A stretch of DNA of 64,000 nt from Serratia sp. FDAARGOS_506 (GTDB taxonomy: Bacteria; Pseudomonadota; Gammaproteobacteria; Enterobacterales; Enterobacteriaceae), in contig NZ_CP033831.1 in assembly GCF_003812745.1 (NCBI RefSeq), forward strand, positions 3,100,001-3,164,000, in the 5' to 3' direction. The position numbers and the translations under genes were made by a program. Under the pieces are notes generated by a model. It did no database searches, was not told the DNA's origin, and saw only the letters and a program-made list of their open reading frames with translations. This document shows, piece after piece, positions 6,923-16,965 of this stretch (within the stretch, counting starts at the first letter, position 1; every line of letters begins with the position of its first letter).

Positions 6923-8611
6923 TCAGCCGAGTATCCCCGGCCATAGCACCACGATGAGTGAACCCGCCAGCGTTAACAGCACGTTAGCGATGGCGTAGGT
7001 GCCGGCGTAACCCAGCGCCGGGATGTTGCTGCGCGCGGTGTCGCTTATGATCTCCATCGCCGGCGCGCAGGTGCGGGCGCCCATAATCGCGCCGAACAGC
7101 AGGGCGCGGTTCATGCGCAGCACGTAGGCGCCGAACAGGAAGCAGATAACCACCGGCACCAGGCTGACGATCAGCCCCGCAATCAGCATCTGGCCGCCGA
7201 CCGCGCCCAGGCTGTGGCCGATGCCGGCGCCGGCGCTCAGGCCTACGCCCGCCATAAACACCATCAGGCCGAATTCTTTCACCATGTTCAGCGCGCCCTG
7301 CGGAATGTAGCCGAAGGTCGGGTGGTTGGCGCGCAGGAAGCCGAGCATGATGCCGGACATCAACAGGCCGGCGGCGTTGCCGATGCCGAACGAAAAGTTG
7401 CTGAACTGAATGGTGATCTGGCCGATCAGCAGGCCGATGATGAAGAAGGCGCAGAACGCCAGCAGGTCGGTCACCTGGCTGTGGATCGAGATAAAGCCAA
7501 TCTTCTCCGCCACGCTCTTCACCCGGCGCGCGTCGCCGCTCACCTGCAGCACGTCGCCCTTGTTGAGCACGATGCTGTCGTCGATCGGCATTTCGATCTG
7601 GCTGCGGATCACGCGGTTGAGGAAGCAGCCGTGGTCGGTCAGCTTCAGCTGGCTCAGGCGTTTATTCACCGCGTTGCTGTTCTTCACCACGATCTCTTCG
7701 GTCACGATGCGCATGTCGAGCAGATCGCGGTCAAACACTTCCTTACCGTTGCGGAAGCTCGGGTCCAGCCGCGCGTGGGCGTCCGGGTAGCCGACCAGCG
7801 AGATCTCATCGCCCACCTGCAGCACCGCGTCACCGTCCGGGTTGGCCAGAATGCCGTTGCGGCGGATGCGTTCGATGTAGCAGCCGGTCTGGCGGTAGAT
7901 GCCCAGCTCGCGCAGGTTCTTGCCGTCGGCCCAGGCCACCAGCTCGGGGCCGACGCGGTAGGCGCGGATCACCGGCAGGTAGACCTTGCGCTGGCTGTCG
8001 GTGTCCAGACCGCGTTCGCGGGCGATCTGCTGGGCAGAGGTGGACAGGTCCTGGTGCTGCAGCTTCGGCAGGTAGCGCGCGCCGAAGATCAGGCTGACCA
8101 GACCGATCAGGTAGGTGAGGGCGTAGCCGAGGCTCAGATGATCCTGCGCCGCCAGCAGCGCCGGGCCGTTGACGATGGTGTTGCGCAGCGTGTCGCCGGC
8201 GCCTACCAGCACCGGCGTCGAAGTCATCGAGCCGGCCAGCATGCCGGCGGTCAGGCCGATGTCCCAGTGGAACAGCTTGCCGAGACCGATGGCGATCACC
8301 ATCGCCGAACCGACCATTACCAGCGCCAGCATCAGGTAATTTTTGCCGTCGCGAAAGAAAATCGAGAAAAAGTTGGGCCCGGCTTCCACGCCGACGCAGA
8401 AAATAAACAGCATAAAGCCGAGATTCAGCGCCTCGGTGTTAATGGCGAAGTGTTGCTGGCCGAGCAGCAGGGAAACCACTAAAACGCCAATGGAATTACC
8501 GAGTTGGACGGAGCCCAGACGGAGTTTACCGAGGCACAGCCCCAGCGCGAGTACCACGAACAGTAACAGAATGTAGTTACCGTTTAACAAACTAGCGACG
8601 TTTATGTTCAC
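6923..8611 (-). CDS. ybjL: YbjL, AAE-family putative transporter with two RCK_C domains
   Basis: A 562-residue inner-membrane protein of the aspartate:alanine exchanger family, close to E. coli YbjL (561). About five membrane helices lie in residues 1-180. Two TrkA-C (RCK_C) ligand-sensing domains follow at ~203-288 and ~290-372 ([34 protein letters not shown]). The second membrane half, ~380-560, has the conserved [19 protein letters not shown] segment. The GTG at 8611 is chosen because [18 protein letters not shown] aligns with the E. coli start; the ATG 90 bases upstream adds a non-conserved leader. The substrate is unknown. Divergent from ybjM. Confidence 0.92.
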   Translation of the reverse strand: MNINVASLLNGNYILLLFVVLALGLCLGKLRLGSVQLGNSIGVLVVSLLLGQQHFAINTEALNLGFMLFIFCVGVEAGPNFFSIFFRDGKNYLMLALVMVGSAMVIAIGLGKLFHWDIGLTAGMLAGSMTSTPVLVGAGDTLRNTIVNGPALLAAQDHLSLGYALTYLIGLVSLIFGARYLPKLQHQDLSTSAQQIARERGLDTDSQRKVYLPVIRAYRVGPELVAWADGKNLRELGIYRQTGCYIERIRRNGILANPDGDAVLQVGDEISLVGYPDAHARLDPSFRNGKEVFDRDLLDMRIVTEEIVVKNSNAVNKRLSQLKLTDHGCFLNRVIRSQIEMPIDDSIVLNKGDVLQVSGDARRVKSVAEKIGFISIHSQVTDLLAFCAFFIIGLLIGQITIQFSNFSFGIGNAAGLLMSGIMLGFLRANHPTFGYIPQGALNMVKEFGLMVFMAGVGLSAGAGIGHSLGAVGGQMLIAGLIVSLVPVVICFLFGAYVLRMNRALLFGAIMGARTCAPAMEIISDTARSNIPALGYAGTYAIANVLLTLAGSLIVVLWPGILG

Positions 8612-8905
8612 GGAGGATAACTTATTGTTTACCAGTAAGTGCTTGATATAGATAACTATAAGAGATAAATTCAGCCTTAAAACGACGTCATAAATCACCA
8701 CCAGCAGAAAGCGAAGCGAACCATCGTTCGGCGGCGTTCATTCTAGACGCTATGACCGATGACAGCCAGCACAGAAAGCTGATTTCCTGCGCCGCCGTGC
8801 GCATTTAACTCTCTTTTGACCAAGGAAAAAATTCGGTTCAGCGTCACCTCACGGGTGGCCGGGCTGATTTCTATTGATGCGGTAATTGGGCGGGGGAGAA
8901 TTCGC
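8612..8905. other. Divergent ybjL-ybjM intergenic region
   Basis: About 290 bases that must carry the promoters of both divergent genes. It is AT-rich near ybjL and GC-rich towards ybjM. I see no operator motif that I can name. Confidence 0.5.
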
Positions 8906-9295
8906 ATGACGAGTTATAGATATTGGCTGAGCATCCTCAGCTGTTTTCTGTTGTTCAGCCTGGTGTTTCTCGGCCAGCAAACCGGCCTGTTCGGCAGCAC
9001 GGATCATGAGCATCACGGCGAAACCGGCCTGCTGCTGTTTGTGATCCCCGGTGCGATCGCCAGCTATCTGTCGAGCCGCAAGCGGCTGCTTTGCCCGCTG
9101 CTCGGCGCGCTGTATGCGCTGCCGCTGTGCCTGTTGATCCGCCACTTCTGGCTGACGCCGTCCTCTTCGTTCTGGCAAGAGCTGGCGTACGCCACCAGCG
9201 CAGTGTTCTGGTGCGTGTTCGGTGCGATGCTGATGCTGTTCGCCCTCGGCCTGTTGCAGACGCTGCAGCAGCTGCACCGGCGGCAGCGGCAATAA
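8906..9295 (+). CDS. ybjM: YbjM family inner-membrane protein
   Basis: A 129-residue hydrophobic protein with about four membrane segments (residues ~6-24, 40-58, 63-82, 95-115) and a basic C-terminal tail (QQLHRRQRQ). Its length and position between ybjL and grxA match E. coli YbjM (125 residues), a membrane protein of unknown function. The ATG at 8906 is preceded by GGGGGAG; the longer frame from 8816 adds 30 polar residues without family support. It shares a bidirectional terminator with grxA. Confidence 0.85.
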   Translation: MTSYRYWLSILSCFLLFSLVFLGQQTGLFGSTDHEHHGETGLLLFVIPGAIASYLSSRKRLLCPLLGALYALPLCLLIRHFWLTPSSSFWQELAYATSAVFWCVFGAMLMLFALGLLQTLQQLHRRQRQ

Positions 9296-9321
9296 AAAAA
9301 GGCGCGTTCAGCGCCTTTTTT
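9294..9321. terminator. Bidirectional terminator between ybjM and grxA
   Basis: AAAAAAAGGCGC, loop GTTCA, GCGCCTTTTTT. The A and T runs on both sides make it work for both convergent genes. Confidence 0.9.
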
Positions 9322-9340
9322 GTCTTTTTCGTTCAAAAAC

Positions 9341-9604
9341 TTACTGGAACAGGTTCAGGTGTTCTTTGGCATAAGCTTCGAAATCGGTGCAACCGCCGAT
9401 GTGCTTCTCATCCAGGAAGATCTGCGGCACGGTTTCAACCGGTTTGCCGACGGTTTTTTCCAGATCGGCCTTGGTGATGCCTTCCGCGTGGATGTCAACG
9501 TAACGGAAGTTGAAATCGTCGCGTTCTTCAGTCAGTTTTTCCGCCAGTTCTTTAGCGCGGACACAATAAGGACAGCCAGGACGCCCGAAGATTACTGCAA
9601 ACAT
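9341..9604 (-). CDS. grxA: Glutaredoxin 1
   Basis: An 87-residue cytosolic thiol-disulfide oxidoreductase that uses glutathione to reduce ribonucleotide reductase and other disulfides. The redox motif CPYC is at residues 11-14, the cis-proline loop TVP at 58-60 and the glutathione-binding GGCTD at 70-74. E. coli GrxA is 85 residues. The ATG at 9604 has GGAGCG upstream and removes a 24-residue non-conserved extension. In E. coli grxA belongs to the OxyR regulon; the short upstream region here was not resolved for that site. Confidence 0.97.
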   Translation of the reverse strand: MFAVIFGRPGCPYCVRAKELAEKLTEERDDFNFRYVDIHAEGITKADLEKTVGKPVETVPQIFLDEKHIGGCTDFEAYAKEHLNLFQ

Positions 9605-9834
9605 GCAACGCTCCTTAATTGGATTTTCAATAAATTGCTCGCTATCGCAACGACATCCCGTCACCGAAAAAGTCATTACCTGCGTCAGATGGCGCCTACT
9701 ATGCCCGTTGAGGCGATGAAAAAAAAGCAGGAATTACCTGTTAATCTGATTCATGTAACCAATTAGTCTGCCGGGGCTGTCGCCGCCGACGGGAATTCAC
9801 TACACTGGGGGCAGTCCTTCTGGAGAAGAAAAAT

Positions 9835-10137
9835 ATGCGTTCATTCGGTGACTTACCGCGCCCGGTGCTGGTGTTGGAAGGGCTGGGCATCGTGATGCTG
9901 GTGTTGGCCTACCTCAGCATTCACGGCCACCTGCAGCTGCCGGGCTGGCTGGCGTCGCAGCAGGCGGCGGTCGGCATGATTTTCCTCGGCGTGGCGCTGA
10001 TGGTGCCGGCGGCGGCGTTTCTGGTGTGGCGCGTGGTGCAGGGCTTCGGGCCGCTGATGCGCGGCGGTCTGCCGCCGGAAAACGATCGCCGCAAGCCGCA
10101 ATCGAAAGATAATCAGGACAGCGATCCGCGCGCCTGA
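9835..10137 (+). CDS. ybjC: YbjC, DUF1418 family small membrane protein
   Basis: A 100-residue protein with two membrane helices (residues ~12-28 and ~45-66) and a charged, proline-rich tail. DUF1418 proteins have no known function. TGGAGAAGAAAA precedes the ATG. In E. coli ybjC is followed at once by nfsA (NADPH nitroreductase). Here only 56 bp separate it from rimK, so nfsA is absent from this locus. It probably forms an operon with rimK. Confidence 0.9.
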   Translation: MRSFGDLPRPVLVLEGLGIVMLVLAYLSIHGHLQLPGWLASQQAAVGMIFLGVALMVPAAAFLVWRVVQGFGPLMRGGLPPENDRRKPQSKDNQDSDPRA

Positions 10138-10193
10138 GCGCCGCGGCCGCTAATCCGCCTGCCGGGCAGGCGTTGGCCTTTTTGGGGTGACGA

Positions 10194-11096
10194 GTGAAAA
10201 TTGCCATTCTTTCTCGCGACGGAACGCTCTACTCATGCAAGCGGCTGCGTGAAGCGGCGGAAGATCGCGGGCACAGCATCGATATCATCGATCCGCTCTC
10301 CTGCTACATGAACATCAATCCGGCGGCGCCAACCATCCATTATCGCGGCCGCCAACTGGAGCGTTACGATGCGGTGATCCCGCGCATCGGCTCCGCCATC
10401 ACTTTTTACGGCACGGCGGTGCTGCGCCAGTTCGAGCTGCTCGGCAGCTACCCGCTCAACGAATCCGTGGCCATTACCCGCGCCCGCGACAAGCTGCGTT
10501 CGCTGCAGCTGTTGGCGCGGCAGGGCATCGATCTGCCGATCACCGGCTTCGCCCATTCGCCGGACGACACCGGCGATCTGATCGAACTGGTCGGTGGCGC
10601 GCCGCTGGTGGTCAAGCTGGTGGAAGGCACCCAAGGCATCGGCGTGGTGCTGGCGGAAACCCGCCAGGCGGCGGAAAGCGTGATCGACGCCTTTCGCGGG
10701 CTGAATGCCCACATCCTGGTGCAGGAATACGTGCGCGAGGCGCAGGGGCGCGACGTGCGCTGTCTGGTGGTCGGCGGCCGGGTCGTGGCCGCCATCGAAC
10801 GGCAGGCCAAGCCCGGCGAGTTCCGCTCCAACCTGCACCGCGGCGGCACCGCCCGGAAGGTGACCATCACCGCCAGAGAACGGGCGATCGCGGTAAAAGC
10901 GGCGAGCACGCTGGGGCTGGACGTCGCCGGGGTGGATATTCTGCGCGCCGAGCGCGGCCCGCTGGTGATGGAGGTCAACGCGTCGCCGGGGCTCGAAGGC
11001 GTGGAAACCACCACCGGGCTGGACATCGCCGGCATGATGATCGAATACATCGAGCAGCGCGGCCGGCCTGGCTTTCGCTTGAAATCCGGCGGTTGA
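10194..11096 (+). CDS. rimK: Ribosomal protein S6--L-glutamate ligase RimK
   Basis: A 300-residue ATP-grasp ligase, the same length as the E. coli enzyme. It adds glutamate residues to the C terminus of ribosomal protein S6 and can make poly-glutamate. ATP-binding Lys is at residue 141 with the glycine loop GTQGIG at 145-150. Metal-binding residues are D248, E260 and N262 in VDIL...VMEVNASPG. The GTG at 10194 is the start, with GGGGTGAC upstream. It lies 56 bp after ybjC. Confidence 0.96.
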   Translation: MKIAILSRDGTLYSCKRLREAAEDRGHSIDIIDPLSCYMNINPAAPTIHYRGRQLERYDAVIPRIGSAITFYGTAVLRQFELLGSYPLNESVAITRARDKLRSLQLLARQGIDLPITGFAHSPDDTGDLIELVGGAPLVVKLVEGTQGIGVVLAETRQAAESVIDAFRGLNAHILVQEYVREAQGRDVRCLVVGGRVVAAIERQAKPGEFRSNLHRGGTARKVTITARERAIAVKAASTLGLDVAGVDILRAERGPLVMEVNASPGLEGVETTTGLDIAGMMIEYIEQRGRPGFRLKSGG

Positions 11097-11231
11097 CGGG
11101 GCGGCGGTGCGCTTTTCCCGCCGAGCAATCTCTTAATTAGTGAATTAAGCCGTATTGATCGTGGCGTATCGGGTGAATATTCCGTAAGCTATGCGCCTTT
11201 TCGCGTATTGAATATTGTGAGGCTGGTTATT

Positions 11232-11711
11232 ATGGATTCACTCATTGTCCCCGATTTGGCGCTGTTGCGGCGCTGGCTGGATCAGTCGGGCATTTCTTTC
11301 TTTGAGTGCGATTCCTGCCAGGCGCTGCACCTGCCGCACATGCAGAACTTCGACGGCGTGTTCGACGCCAAGATAGATCTGGTGGATAACGTCATCCTGT
11401 TCTCTGCGCTGGCCGAGGTGAAGCCGACCGCGCTGATCCCGCTGGTGGCGGATCTGAGCCAAATCAACGCCAGTTCGCTGACCATCAAAGCGTTTGTCGA
11501 CATTCAGGACGACAACCTGCCGAAGCTGATCGTCTGCCAGTCGCTGAGCGTGGCGGTCGGCATCACCTATGAGCAGTTCACCCACTTCATGCAGCAGGGC
11601 GAAGAGCAGGTCTCGATGGTGATCCTCGAAGCGCGGGCGAACGATCTGCTGTTTATGGGGGATGAAGAAGAGATCCCCGCTGGCGCCGTGCGTCAGCCGA
11701 TGCTGCACTGA
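11232..11711 (+). CDS. ybjN: YbjN, type III secretion chaperone-like regulator family
   Basis: A 159-residue acidic cytosolic protein, collinear with E. coli YbjN (158), with the conserved stretches FFECDSCQALHLPHMQNFDG and QDDNLPKLIVCQS. E. coli YbjN affects motility, exopolysaccharide and stress responses by an unknown mechanism, and its fold resembles type III secretion chaperones. The ATG at 11232 is chosen over an upstream in-frame ATG at 11208 because homology begins at MDSLIVPDL. It lies 135 bp after rimK. Confidence 0.93.
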   Translation: MDSLIVPDLALLRRWLDQSGISFFECDSCQALHLPHMQNFDGVFDAKIDLVDNVILFSALAEVKPTALIPLVADLSQINASSLTIKAFVDIQDDNLPKLIVCQSLSVAVGITYEQFTHFMQQGEEQVSMVILEARANDLLFMGDEEEIPAGAVRQPMLH

Positions 11712-11727
11712 TCCTCGCCGTACCTTA

Positions 11728-11754
11728 AGCATGCCGTCGCTCCGGCGGCATGCT
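11728..11754 (+). terminator. Hairpin after ybjN
   Basis: A perfect 9-bp stem AGCATGCCG / CGGCATGCT with a 9-base loop, 16 bp past the ybjN stop. The T run after it is weak (GCCATTATT), so termination may be partial. Confidence 0.55.
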
Positions 11755-12117
11755 GCCATTATTCCCTTCCGCAATAAAATATTCTGCACTTTGGCCTTCA
11801 CCGCCCGATCTTTCTCGCCTTTTGTGCCGTTAATGGCGTATCACATAGAGAAAAACTGAATAAAAAATCGATAAAAGGCGTTTTTTACCCCAGGGGCTGG
11901 CGGGCCGCGATGGCAGCGGCTATGCTGCTGATTCTGCAAAGGGCTTGCGATTTCCCTTGTGACCACGCGAGCAGGGCAGTGAAAAAAGGCGCATGCAATC
12001 ATATGCATAGCCATTCAGTTCGCGGTTGCAACGATTGCGCTCAATCAGGAAAGGTTTTGTATCGCTGCAGATACAAGTTCAATTCTATGATTCACCCTGT
12101 TTTGGAGGAAGTTACGG
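11755..12117. other. Intergenic region upstream of potFGHI
   Basis: About 360 bases without a gene. It must hold the potF promoter and a long leader. A strong ribosome site (TTTTGGAGGAAGTTACGG) lies just before the potF ATG. I recognise no named operator. Confidence 0.5.
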
Positions 12118-13227
12118 ATGGTCACCCAACGTAAAAAGTGGTTATCGGGTGTGGTTGCCGGCCTGCTGATGGCCGCGTCCGTCACGGCGTCAGCCGAAGA
12201 TAAAACGCTGCACGTGTATAACTGGTCCGACTATATCGCGCCGGATACCCTGGCCAAATTCCAGAAAGAAACCGGTATTAAAGTGGTGTACGACGTCTTT
12301 GACTCCAACGAAGTGTTGGAAGGCAAACTGATGGCGGGCAGCACCGGTTACGATTTGGTGGTTCCTTCGTCCAACTTCCTCGAGCGTCAGTCGCAGGCCG
12401 GTATCTTCGAGCCGCTCGACAAGAGCAAAATTCCCAATTACAAAAACCTTGATCCGGAAATGCTGCAGCTGGTGGCGCATAACGACAAGGACAACAAATA
12501 CGGCATCCCTTACATGATGGTGACCACCGGCATCGGCTATAACGTCGATAAGGTGAAGGCGGTGCTGGGGAAAGACGCGCCGGTCAACAGCTGGGATCTG
12601 ATCTTCAAGCCGGAAAACCTCGAGAAGTTGAAAAGCTGCGGTGTTTCCTTCCTCGATGCGCCGAGCGAAGTCTACGCCACCGTGCTGCACTATCTGGGTA
12701 AAGATCCCAACAGCACCAACGCGGCGGACTACACCGGCGCGGCCAACGATCTGCTGCTGAAGCTGCGGCCGAACATCCGCTATTTCCACTCTTCCCAGTA
12801 CATCAACGATCTGGCGAACGGCGATATCTGCGTGGCGATCGGCTGGTCCGGCGACGTGATGCAGGCGGCCAACCGCGCCAAAGAGGCGAAGAACGGCGTG
12901 AATGTGGCCTATGCGATCCCGAAAGAGGGGGCGCTGACCTACTTCGACATGTTCGCCATGCCGGCGGACGCCAAGAACAAGGATGCTGCCTACCAGTTCC
13001 TGAACTTCTTGCTGAAGCCGGACGTGATGGCGGACATCAGCAATCACGTTTACTACGCCAATGCGGTGAAGGATTCCACGCCGCTGGTGAATGCCGAAGT
13101 GCGCGATAACCCGAACGTCTATCCGCCGGCCGATGTGCGCGCCAAGCTGTTCACGCTCAACGTGCAGTCGCCGAAGCTGGACCGTGTCATTACCCGCGCA
13201 TGGACTAAAGTTAAAAGCGGGAAGTGA
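12118..13227 (+). CDS. potF: Putrescine-binding periplasmic protein PotF
   Basis: A 369-residue solute-binding protein that delivers putrescine to the PotGHI transporter. The signal peptide is residues 1-26, cleaved at ASA|ED. The mature part begins KTLHVYNWSDYIAPD, whose Trp-Ser (36-37) belong to the polyamine pocket. The conserved IGWSGDVMQA and TYFDMFAMPADA segments supply further ligand contacts. A strong GGAGG site precedes the ATG. The gene starts the potFGHI operon; a hairpin after it probably keeps PotF made in excess over the membrane parts. Confidence 0.97.
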   Translation: MVTQRKKWLSGVVAGLLMAASVTASAEDKTLHVYNWSDYIAPDTLAKFQKETGIKVVYDVFDSNEVLEGKLMAGSTGYDLVVPSSNFLERQSQAGIFEPLDKSKIPNYKNLDPEMLQLVAHNDKDNKYGIPYMMVTTGIGYNVDKVKAVLGKDAPVNSWDLIFKPENLEKLKSCGVSFLDAPSEVYATVLHYLGKDPNSTNAADYTGAANDLLLKLRPNIRYFHSSQYINDLANGDICVAIGWSGDVMQAANRAKEAKNGVNVAYAIPKEGALTYFDMFAMPADAKNKDAAYQFLNFLLKPDVMADISNHVYYANAVKDSTPLVNAEVRDNPNVYPPADVRAKLFTLNVQSPKLDRVITRAWTKVKSGK

Positions 13228-13262
13228 TGATAGGGAGATAGCCCCCTATCGTCGGTAAACCG

Positions 13263-13284
13263 GCAGGCGGGTGTCCCCGCCTGC
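13263..13284 (+). terminator. Intercistronic hairpin between potF and potG
   Basis: A 9-bp GC stem, GCAGGCGGG / CCCGCCTGC, with a 4-base loop and no strong T run. It may stabilise the potF message or attenuate read-through into potG. Confidence 0.5.
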
Positions 13285-13349
13285 ATTGCCGTTTTGGGCC
13301 ACGGCGTTCGCCGTGGTTTTGTGCCGCTTTACGCCGGAGAGCACCCCGA

Positions 13350-14483
13350 TTGAACGACGCCATCCCTCGTCCTCAAGCCAAGTCGCAGAAGGTTTTCACC
13401 CCTCTGCTGGAAATCCGTAACCTCACCAAAACCTTCGACGGGCAGAACGCGGTCGAAGACGTCAGTCTTACCATCTACAAGGGCGAGATCTTTGCGCTGC
13501 TCGGCCCGTCCGGCTGCGGCAAATCCACCTTGCTGCGCATGCTGGCCGGCTTCGAACAGCCCTCGGAAGGGCAGATCGTGCTCGATGGGCAGGATATGTC
13601 GCACGTGCCGCCGTACCAGCGGCCGATCAACATGATGTTTCAGTCTTACGCGCTGTTCCCGCACATGACGGTAGAGCAGAACATCGCCTTCGGCCTGAAG
13701 CAGGACAAAATGCCGCGGGCGGAAATCGCCGAAAGGGTGGCGGAAATGCTGGCGCTGGTGCACATGCAGGAGTTCGCCAGGCGCAAGCCGCACCAGCTTT
13801 CCGGCGGCCAGCGGCAGCGGGTGGCGCTGGCGCGCAGCCTGGCCAAGCGGCCTAAGCTGCTGCTGCTGGATGAGCCGATGGGCGCGCTGGACAAGAAGTT
13901 GCGCGATCGCATGCAGCTGGAAGTGACCGACATTCTCGAGCGCGTCGGCGTGACCTGCGTGATGGTGACGCACGATCAGGAAGAGGCGATGACCATGGCG
14001 GGGCGCATCGCCATCATGAACCGCGGCAAGTTCGTGCAGATCGGCGAACCGGAAGAGATCTACGAACATCCGAACAGCCGTTTCAGCGCCGAATTTATCG
14101 GCTCGGTCAACGTTTTCGACTGCGTATTGCAGGAGCGGCACGACGACGCGCTGATCCTGCAAAGCCCCGGATTGCGCCATGCGATCAAAGTGGATCCGGA
14201 TGCCTCTGTGGTGGACGGCGTGCCGATCCAGGTGGCGCTGCGGCCGGAGAAGATCCTGCTGTGCGAACAGGTGCCGGAAGATGGCTGCAACTTCGCGGTG
14301 GGGGAAGTGGCGCACATTTCCTATCTGGGCGATCTGTCCATCTATCACGTGAAGCTGCACAGCGGGCAGATCATCAGCGCCCAGTTGCAAAACGGCCACC
14401 GCTTTCGCAAGGGGATGCCCACCTGGGGCGATGAAGTGCGTCTGTGTTGGGAAACTGACAGCTGCGTAGTGTTGACGGTGTAG
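13350..14483 (+). CDS. potG: Putrescine ABC transporter ATPase PotG
   Basis: A 377-residue protein, identical in length to E. coli PotG. Walker [10 protein letters not shown] is at 52-60, the signature LSGGQ at 150-154 and Walker B LLLDEP at 171-176. The C-terminal part (~300-372) is a TOBE regulatory domain. It powers putrescine import with PotH and PotI at the inner-membrane face. TTG at 13350 is the start; it gives the expected length and follows a GGAGAGCA ribosome site. Confidence 0.97.
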   Translation: MNDAIPRPQAKSQKVFTPLLEIRNLTKTFDGQNAVEDVSLTIYKGEIFALLGPSGCGKSTLLRMLAGFEQPSEGQIVLDGQDMSHVPPYQRPINMMFQSYALFPHMTVEQNIAFGLKQDKMPRAEIAERVAEMLALVHMQEFARRKPHQLSGGQRQRVALARSLAKRPKLLLLDEPMGALDKKLRDRMQLEVTDILERVGVTCVMVTHDQEEAMTMAGRIAIMNRGKFVQIGEPEEIYEHPNSRFSAEFIGSVNVFDCVLQERHDDALILQSPGLRHAIKVDPDASVVDGVPIQVALRPEKILLCEQVPEDGCNFAVGEVAHISYLGDLSIYHVKLHSGQIISAQLQNGHRFRKGMPTWGDEVRLCWETDSCVVLTV

Positions 14484-14507
14484 TGGAGCCGGTGAGGAGT
14501 AACCCGT

Positions 14508-15470
14508 ATGACCCTGCTTTCTGAACGCACGCCCGAGCCGCCGGCCAAAGCGCCCGGCGCCCTCAAGGCGCTGTTCCACCGCCTGCTGATGGCTCACGGC
14601 CGCAAGTTGGTGATCGCGCTGCCGTATTTATGGCTGACGCTGCTGTTTATGCTGCCGTTCCTGATCGTCTTCAAGATCAGCCTGGCGGAGCTGGCGCTGG
14701 CGGTGCCGCCCTACACCGAGCTGCTGACCTGGGCGGACGGCAAGCTGAACATCGCGCTCAACTTCGCCAACTACCTGCAGCTGACCGACGATCCGCTGTA
14801 TATCGACGCCTACCTGCAGTCGTTGCGCGTGGCGGCGGTCTCGACGCTGTGCTGCCTGATTATCGGCTATCCGCTGGCCTGGGCGGTGGCCCACAGCAAG
14901 GCGTCAACCCGTAACATTCTGCTGCTGCTGGTGATCCTGCCTTCCTGGACCTCGTTCCTGATCCGCGTCTATGCCTGGATGGGCATTCTGAAAAACAACG
15001 GTACGCTGAATAACTTTCTGATGTGGTTAGGGGTGATCGACCAGCCGCTGGTGATCCTGCATACCAATCTGGCGGTGTATATCGGCATCGTCTATTCCTA
15101 CCTGCCGTTTATGGTGTTGCCGATCTACACGGCGTTGATCCGGCTGGATTACTCGCTGGTGGAGGCGTCGCTGGATCTGGGGGCGCGGCCGCTGAAAACC
15201 TTCTTCAGCGTGATCGTGCCGCTGACGCGCGGCGGCATCATCGCCGGCTCGATGCTGGTGTTCATTCCGGCGGTGGGGGAGTTCGTGATCCCGGAGCTGC
15301 TCGGCGGGCCGGACAGCATCATGATCGGCCGCGTGCTGTGGCAGGAATTCTTCAATAACCGCGACTGGCCGGTGGCCTCGGCGGTCGCCACCATCATGCT
15401 GCTGTTGCTGATCGTGCCAATATTGTGGTTCCACAAGCACCAGAACAAGGAAATGGGGGGGCAGGAATGA
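14508..15470 (+). CDS. potH: Putrescine ABC transporter permease PotH
   Basis: A 320-residue inner-membrane permease with six predicted helices. The EAA loop, which contacts the PotG ATPase, is seen as EASLDLGARPLKTFF with the conserved glycine. E. coli PotH is 317 residues. GTGAGGAGTAA precedes the ATG at 14508. Its stop overlaps the potI start (ATGA), which indicates translational coupling. Confidence 0.96.
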   Translation: MTLLSERTPEPPAKAPGALKALFHRLLMAHGRKLVIALPYLWLTLLFMLPFLIVFKISLAELALAVPPYTELLTWADGKLNIALNFANYLQLTDDPLYIDAYLQSLRVAAVSTLCCLIIGYPLAWAVAHSKASTRNILLLLVILPSWTSFLIRVYAWMGILKNNGTLNNFLMWLGVIDQPLVILHTNLAVYIGIVYSYLPFMVLPIYTALIRLDYSLVEASLDLGARPLKTFFSVIVPLTRGGIIAGSMLVFIPAVGEFVIPELLGGPDSIMIGRVLWQEFFNNRDWPVASAVATIMLLLLIVPILWFHKHQNKEMGGQE

Positions 15471-16312
15471 ACAACTTGCCGGTAGTGCGTTCGCCGTGGC
15501 GCATCGCCATCCTGACGGTCGGCTTTACCTTTCTGTATGCGCCGATGCTGATGCTGGTGATTTACTCTTTCAACAGCTCCAAGCTGGTGACGGTGTGGGC
15601 CGGCTGGTCCACGCGCTGGTATAGCGAACTGTTTCACGACTCGGCGATGATCAGCGCGGTGGGGCTTAGCCTGACCATCGCCGCGGCCGCCGCTACTGCT
15701 GCGGTCATCTTGGGCGCTATCGCCGCGGTGGTGATGGTGCGCTTCGGCCGTTTTCGCGGTTCGACCGGTTTCGCGTTTATGCTGACCGCGCCGCTGGTGA
15801 TGCCGGACGTGATCACCGGCCTGTCGCTGCTGCTGCTGTTCGTGGCGATGGGGCACGCTTTCGGCTGGCCGTCGGAACGCGGCATGTTCACCATCTGGCT
15901 GGCGCATGTCACCTTCTGTACCGCTTACGTGGCGGTGGTGATCAGTTCGCGCTTGCGCGAGGTAGATCGCTCAATTGAAGAGGCGGCGATGGATCTGGGG
16001 GCGCCGCCGCTGAAGGTGTTTTTCGTCATCACCTTGCCGATGATTGCGCCGGCGCTGATTTCCGGCTGGATGCTGGCGTTCACCCTGTCGCTGGACGACC
16101 TGGTGATCGCCAGTTTCGTCTCCGGGCCGGGCGCCACCACGCTGCCGATGCTGGTGTTCTCCAGCGTGCGCATGGGGGTGAATCCGGAAATTAACGCGTT
16201 GGCCAGCCTGATCCTGCTGGTGGTGGGCATTCTCGGTCTGATCGCCTGGTGGTTTATGGCGCGCTCGGAAAAACAACGATCGCGTGAATTACAGCGGGCG
16301 GCCCGTAGCTGA
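15467..16312 (+). CDS. potI: Putrescine ABC transporter permease PotI
   Basis: A 281-residue second permease subunit, the same length as in E. coli, with six predicted helices. The EAA motif reads EEAAMDLGAPPLKVFF. I chose the ATG at 15467, which overlaps the potH stop; the longer frame adds 14 residues that overlap potH. Together PotH and PotI form the membrane channel for putrescine. Confidence 0.96.
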   Translation: MNNLPVVRSPWRIAILTVGFTFLYAPMLMLVIYSFNSSKLVTVWAGWSTRWYSELFHDSAMISAVGLSLTIAAAAATAAVILGAIAAVVMVRFGRFRGSTGFAFMLTAPLVMPDVITGLSLLLLFVAMGHAFGWPSERGMFTIWLAHVTFCTAYVAVVISSRLREVDRSIEEAAMDLGAPPLKVFFVITLPMIAPALISGWMLAFTLSLDDLVIASFVSGPGATTLPMLVFSSVRMGVNPEINALASLILLVVGILGLIAWWFMARSEKQRSRELQRAARS

Positions 16313-16416
16313 ATCGTAACAAACCTGCTATTTTTGCAATCAATAAGTATTGCAACTAACTACCTGACTTTACATGCGCCATTTGTATTGGTGGCGCGTC
16401 GTAGCGGAACACGGAT

Positions 16417-16896
16417 ATGTCAGACATGCTGAAAAGCGGGCAGGGAATGGGATCGGCTTCGGATGCGCCGGTGCCGGTGATGGTGGCGGGTACCGCCATG
16501 GTCGCGATTAAGTGTATCAGCGTGGTGCTGCTGTTGGGCGAGCTGGGCGTCGACGGCGCGCAGGAGTTCGTCAACACCAGCGCACAGGCGTGGGATTCTA
16601 CCCTTATCTTTCTGGCCGGCCTGCTGATGCTGTGCCTGCAAATCAGCTGCGGCTTTGCGGTGATGCGCGGTCGCAACTGGGGGCGTTGGGGCTATGTGGC
16701 CTGCCAGTGCATCGTGGTGCTTTACCTGCTGTTGGCCACCATCGGCAGCGTCTTCCCCGAGGTGTTTACCGTGGAAGGGGAAACCAGCGGCCAAATCCTG
16801 CACGTTCTGATCCTGCAAAAGATCCCCGATGTGGTGATCCTGGCATTGCTGTTCGTTCCCACCGCCAGCCGCCGCTTCTTCGCCGCGCGCAAGTGA
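16417..16896 (+). CDS. ybjO: YbjO, DUF2593 inner-membrane protein
   Basis: A 159-residue membrane protein with about four helices (residues ~22-42, 60-82, 90-112, 128-148). Position after potI and family match E. coli YbjO, whose function is unknown. It lies 104 bp after potI and may be read through from the pot operon. Confidence 0.88.
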   Translation: MSDMLKSGQGMGSASDAPVPVMVAGTAMVAIKCISVVLLLGELGVDGAQEFVNTSAQAWDSTLIFLAGLLMLCLQISCGFAVMRGRNWGRWGYVACQCIVVLYLLLATIGSVFPEVFTVEGETSGQILHVLILQKIPDVVILALLFVPTASRRFFAARK

Positions 16897-16965
16897 GATT
16901 TTAGGCGCGCGGAGTGGTAAACTCTGCGCCCTTGATTCGTCATCCTGAACTTCACGGTAATCTTC

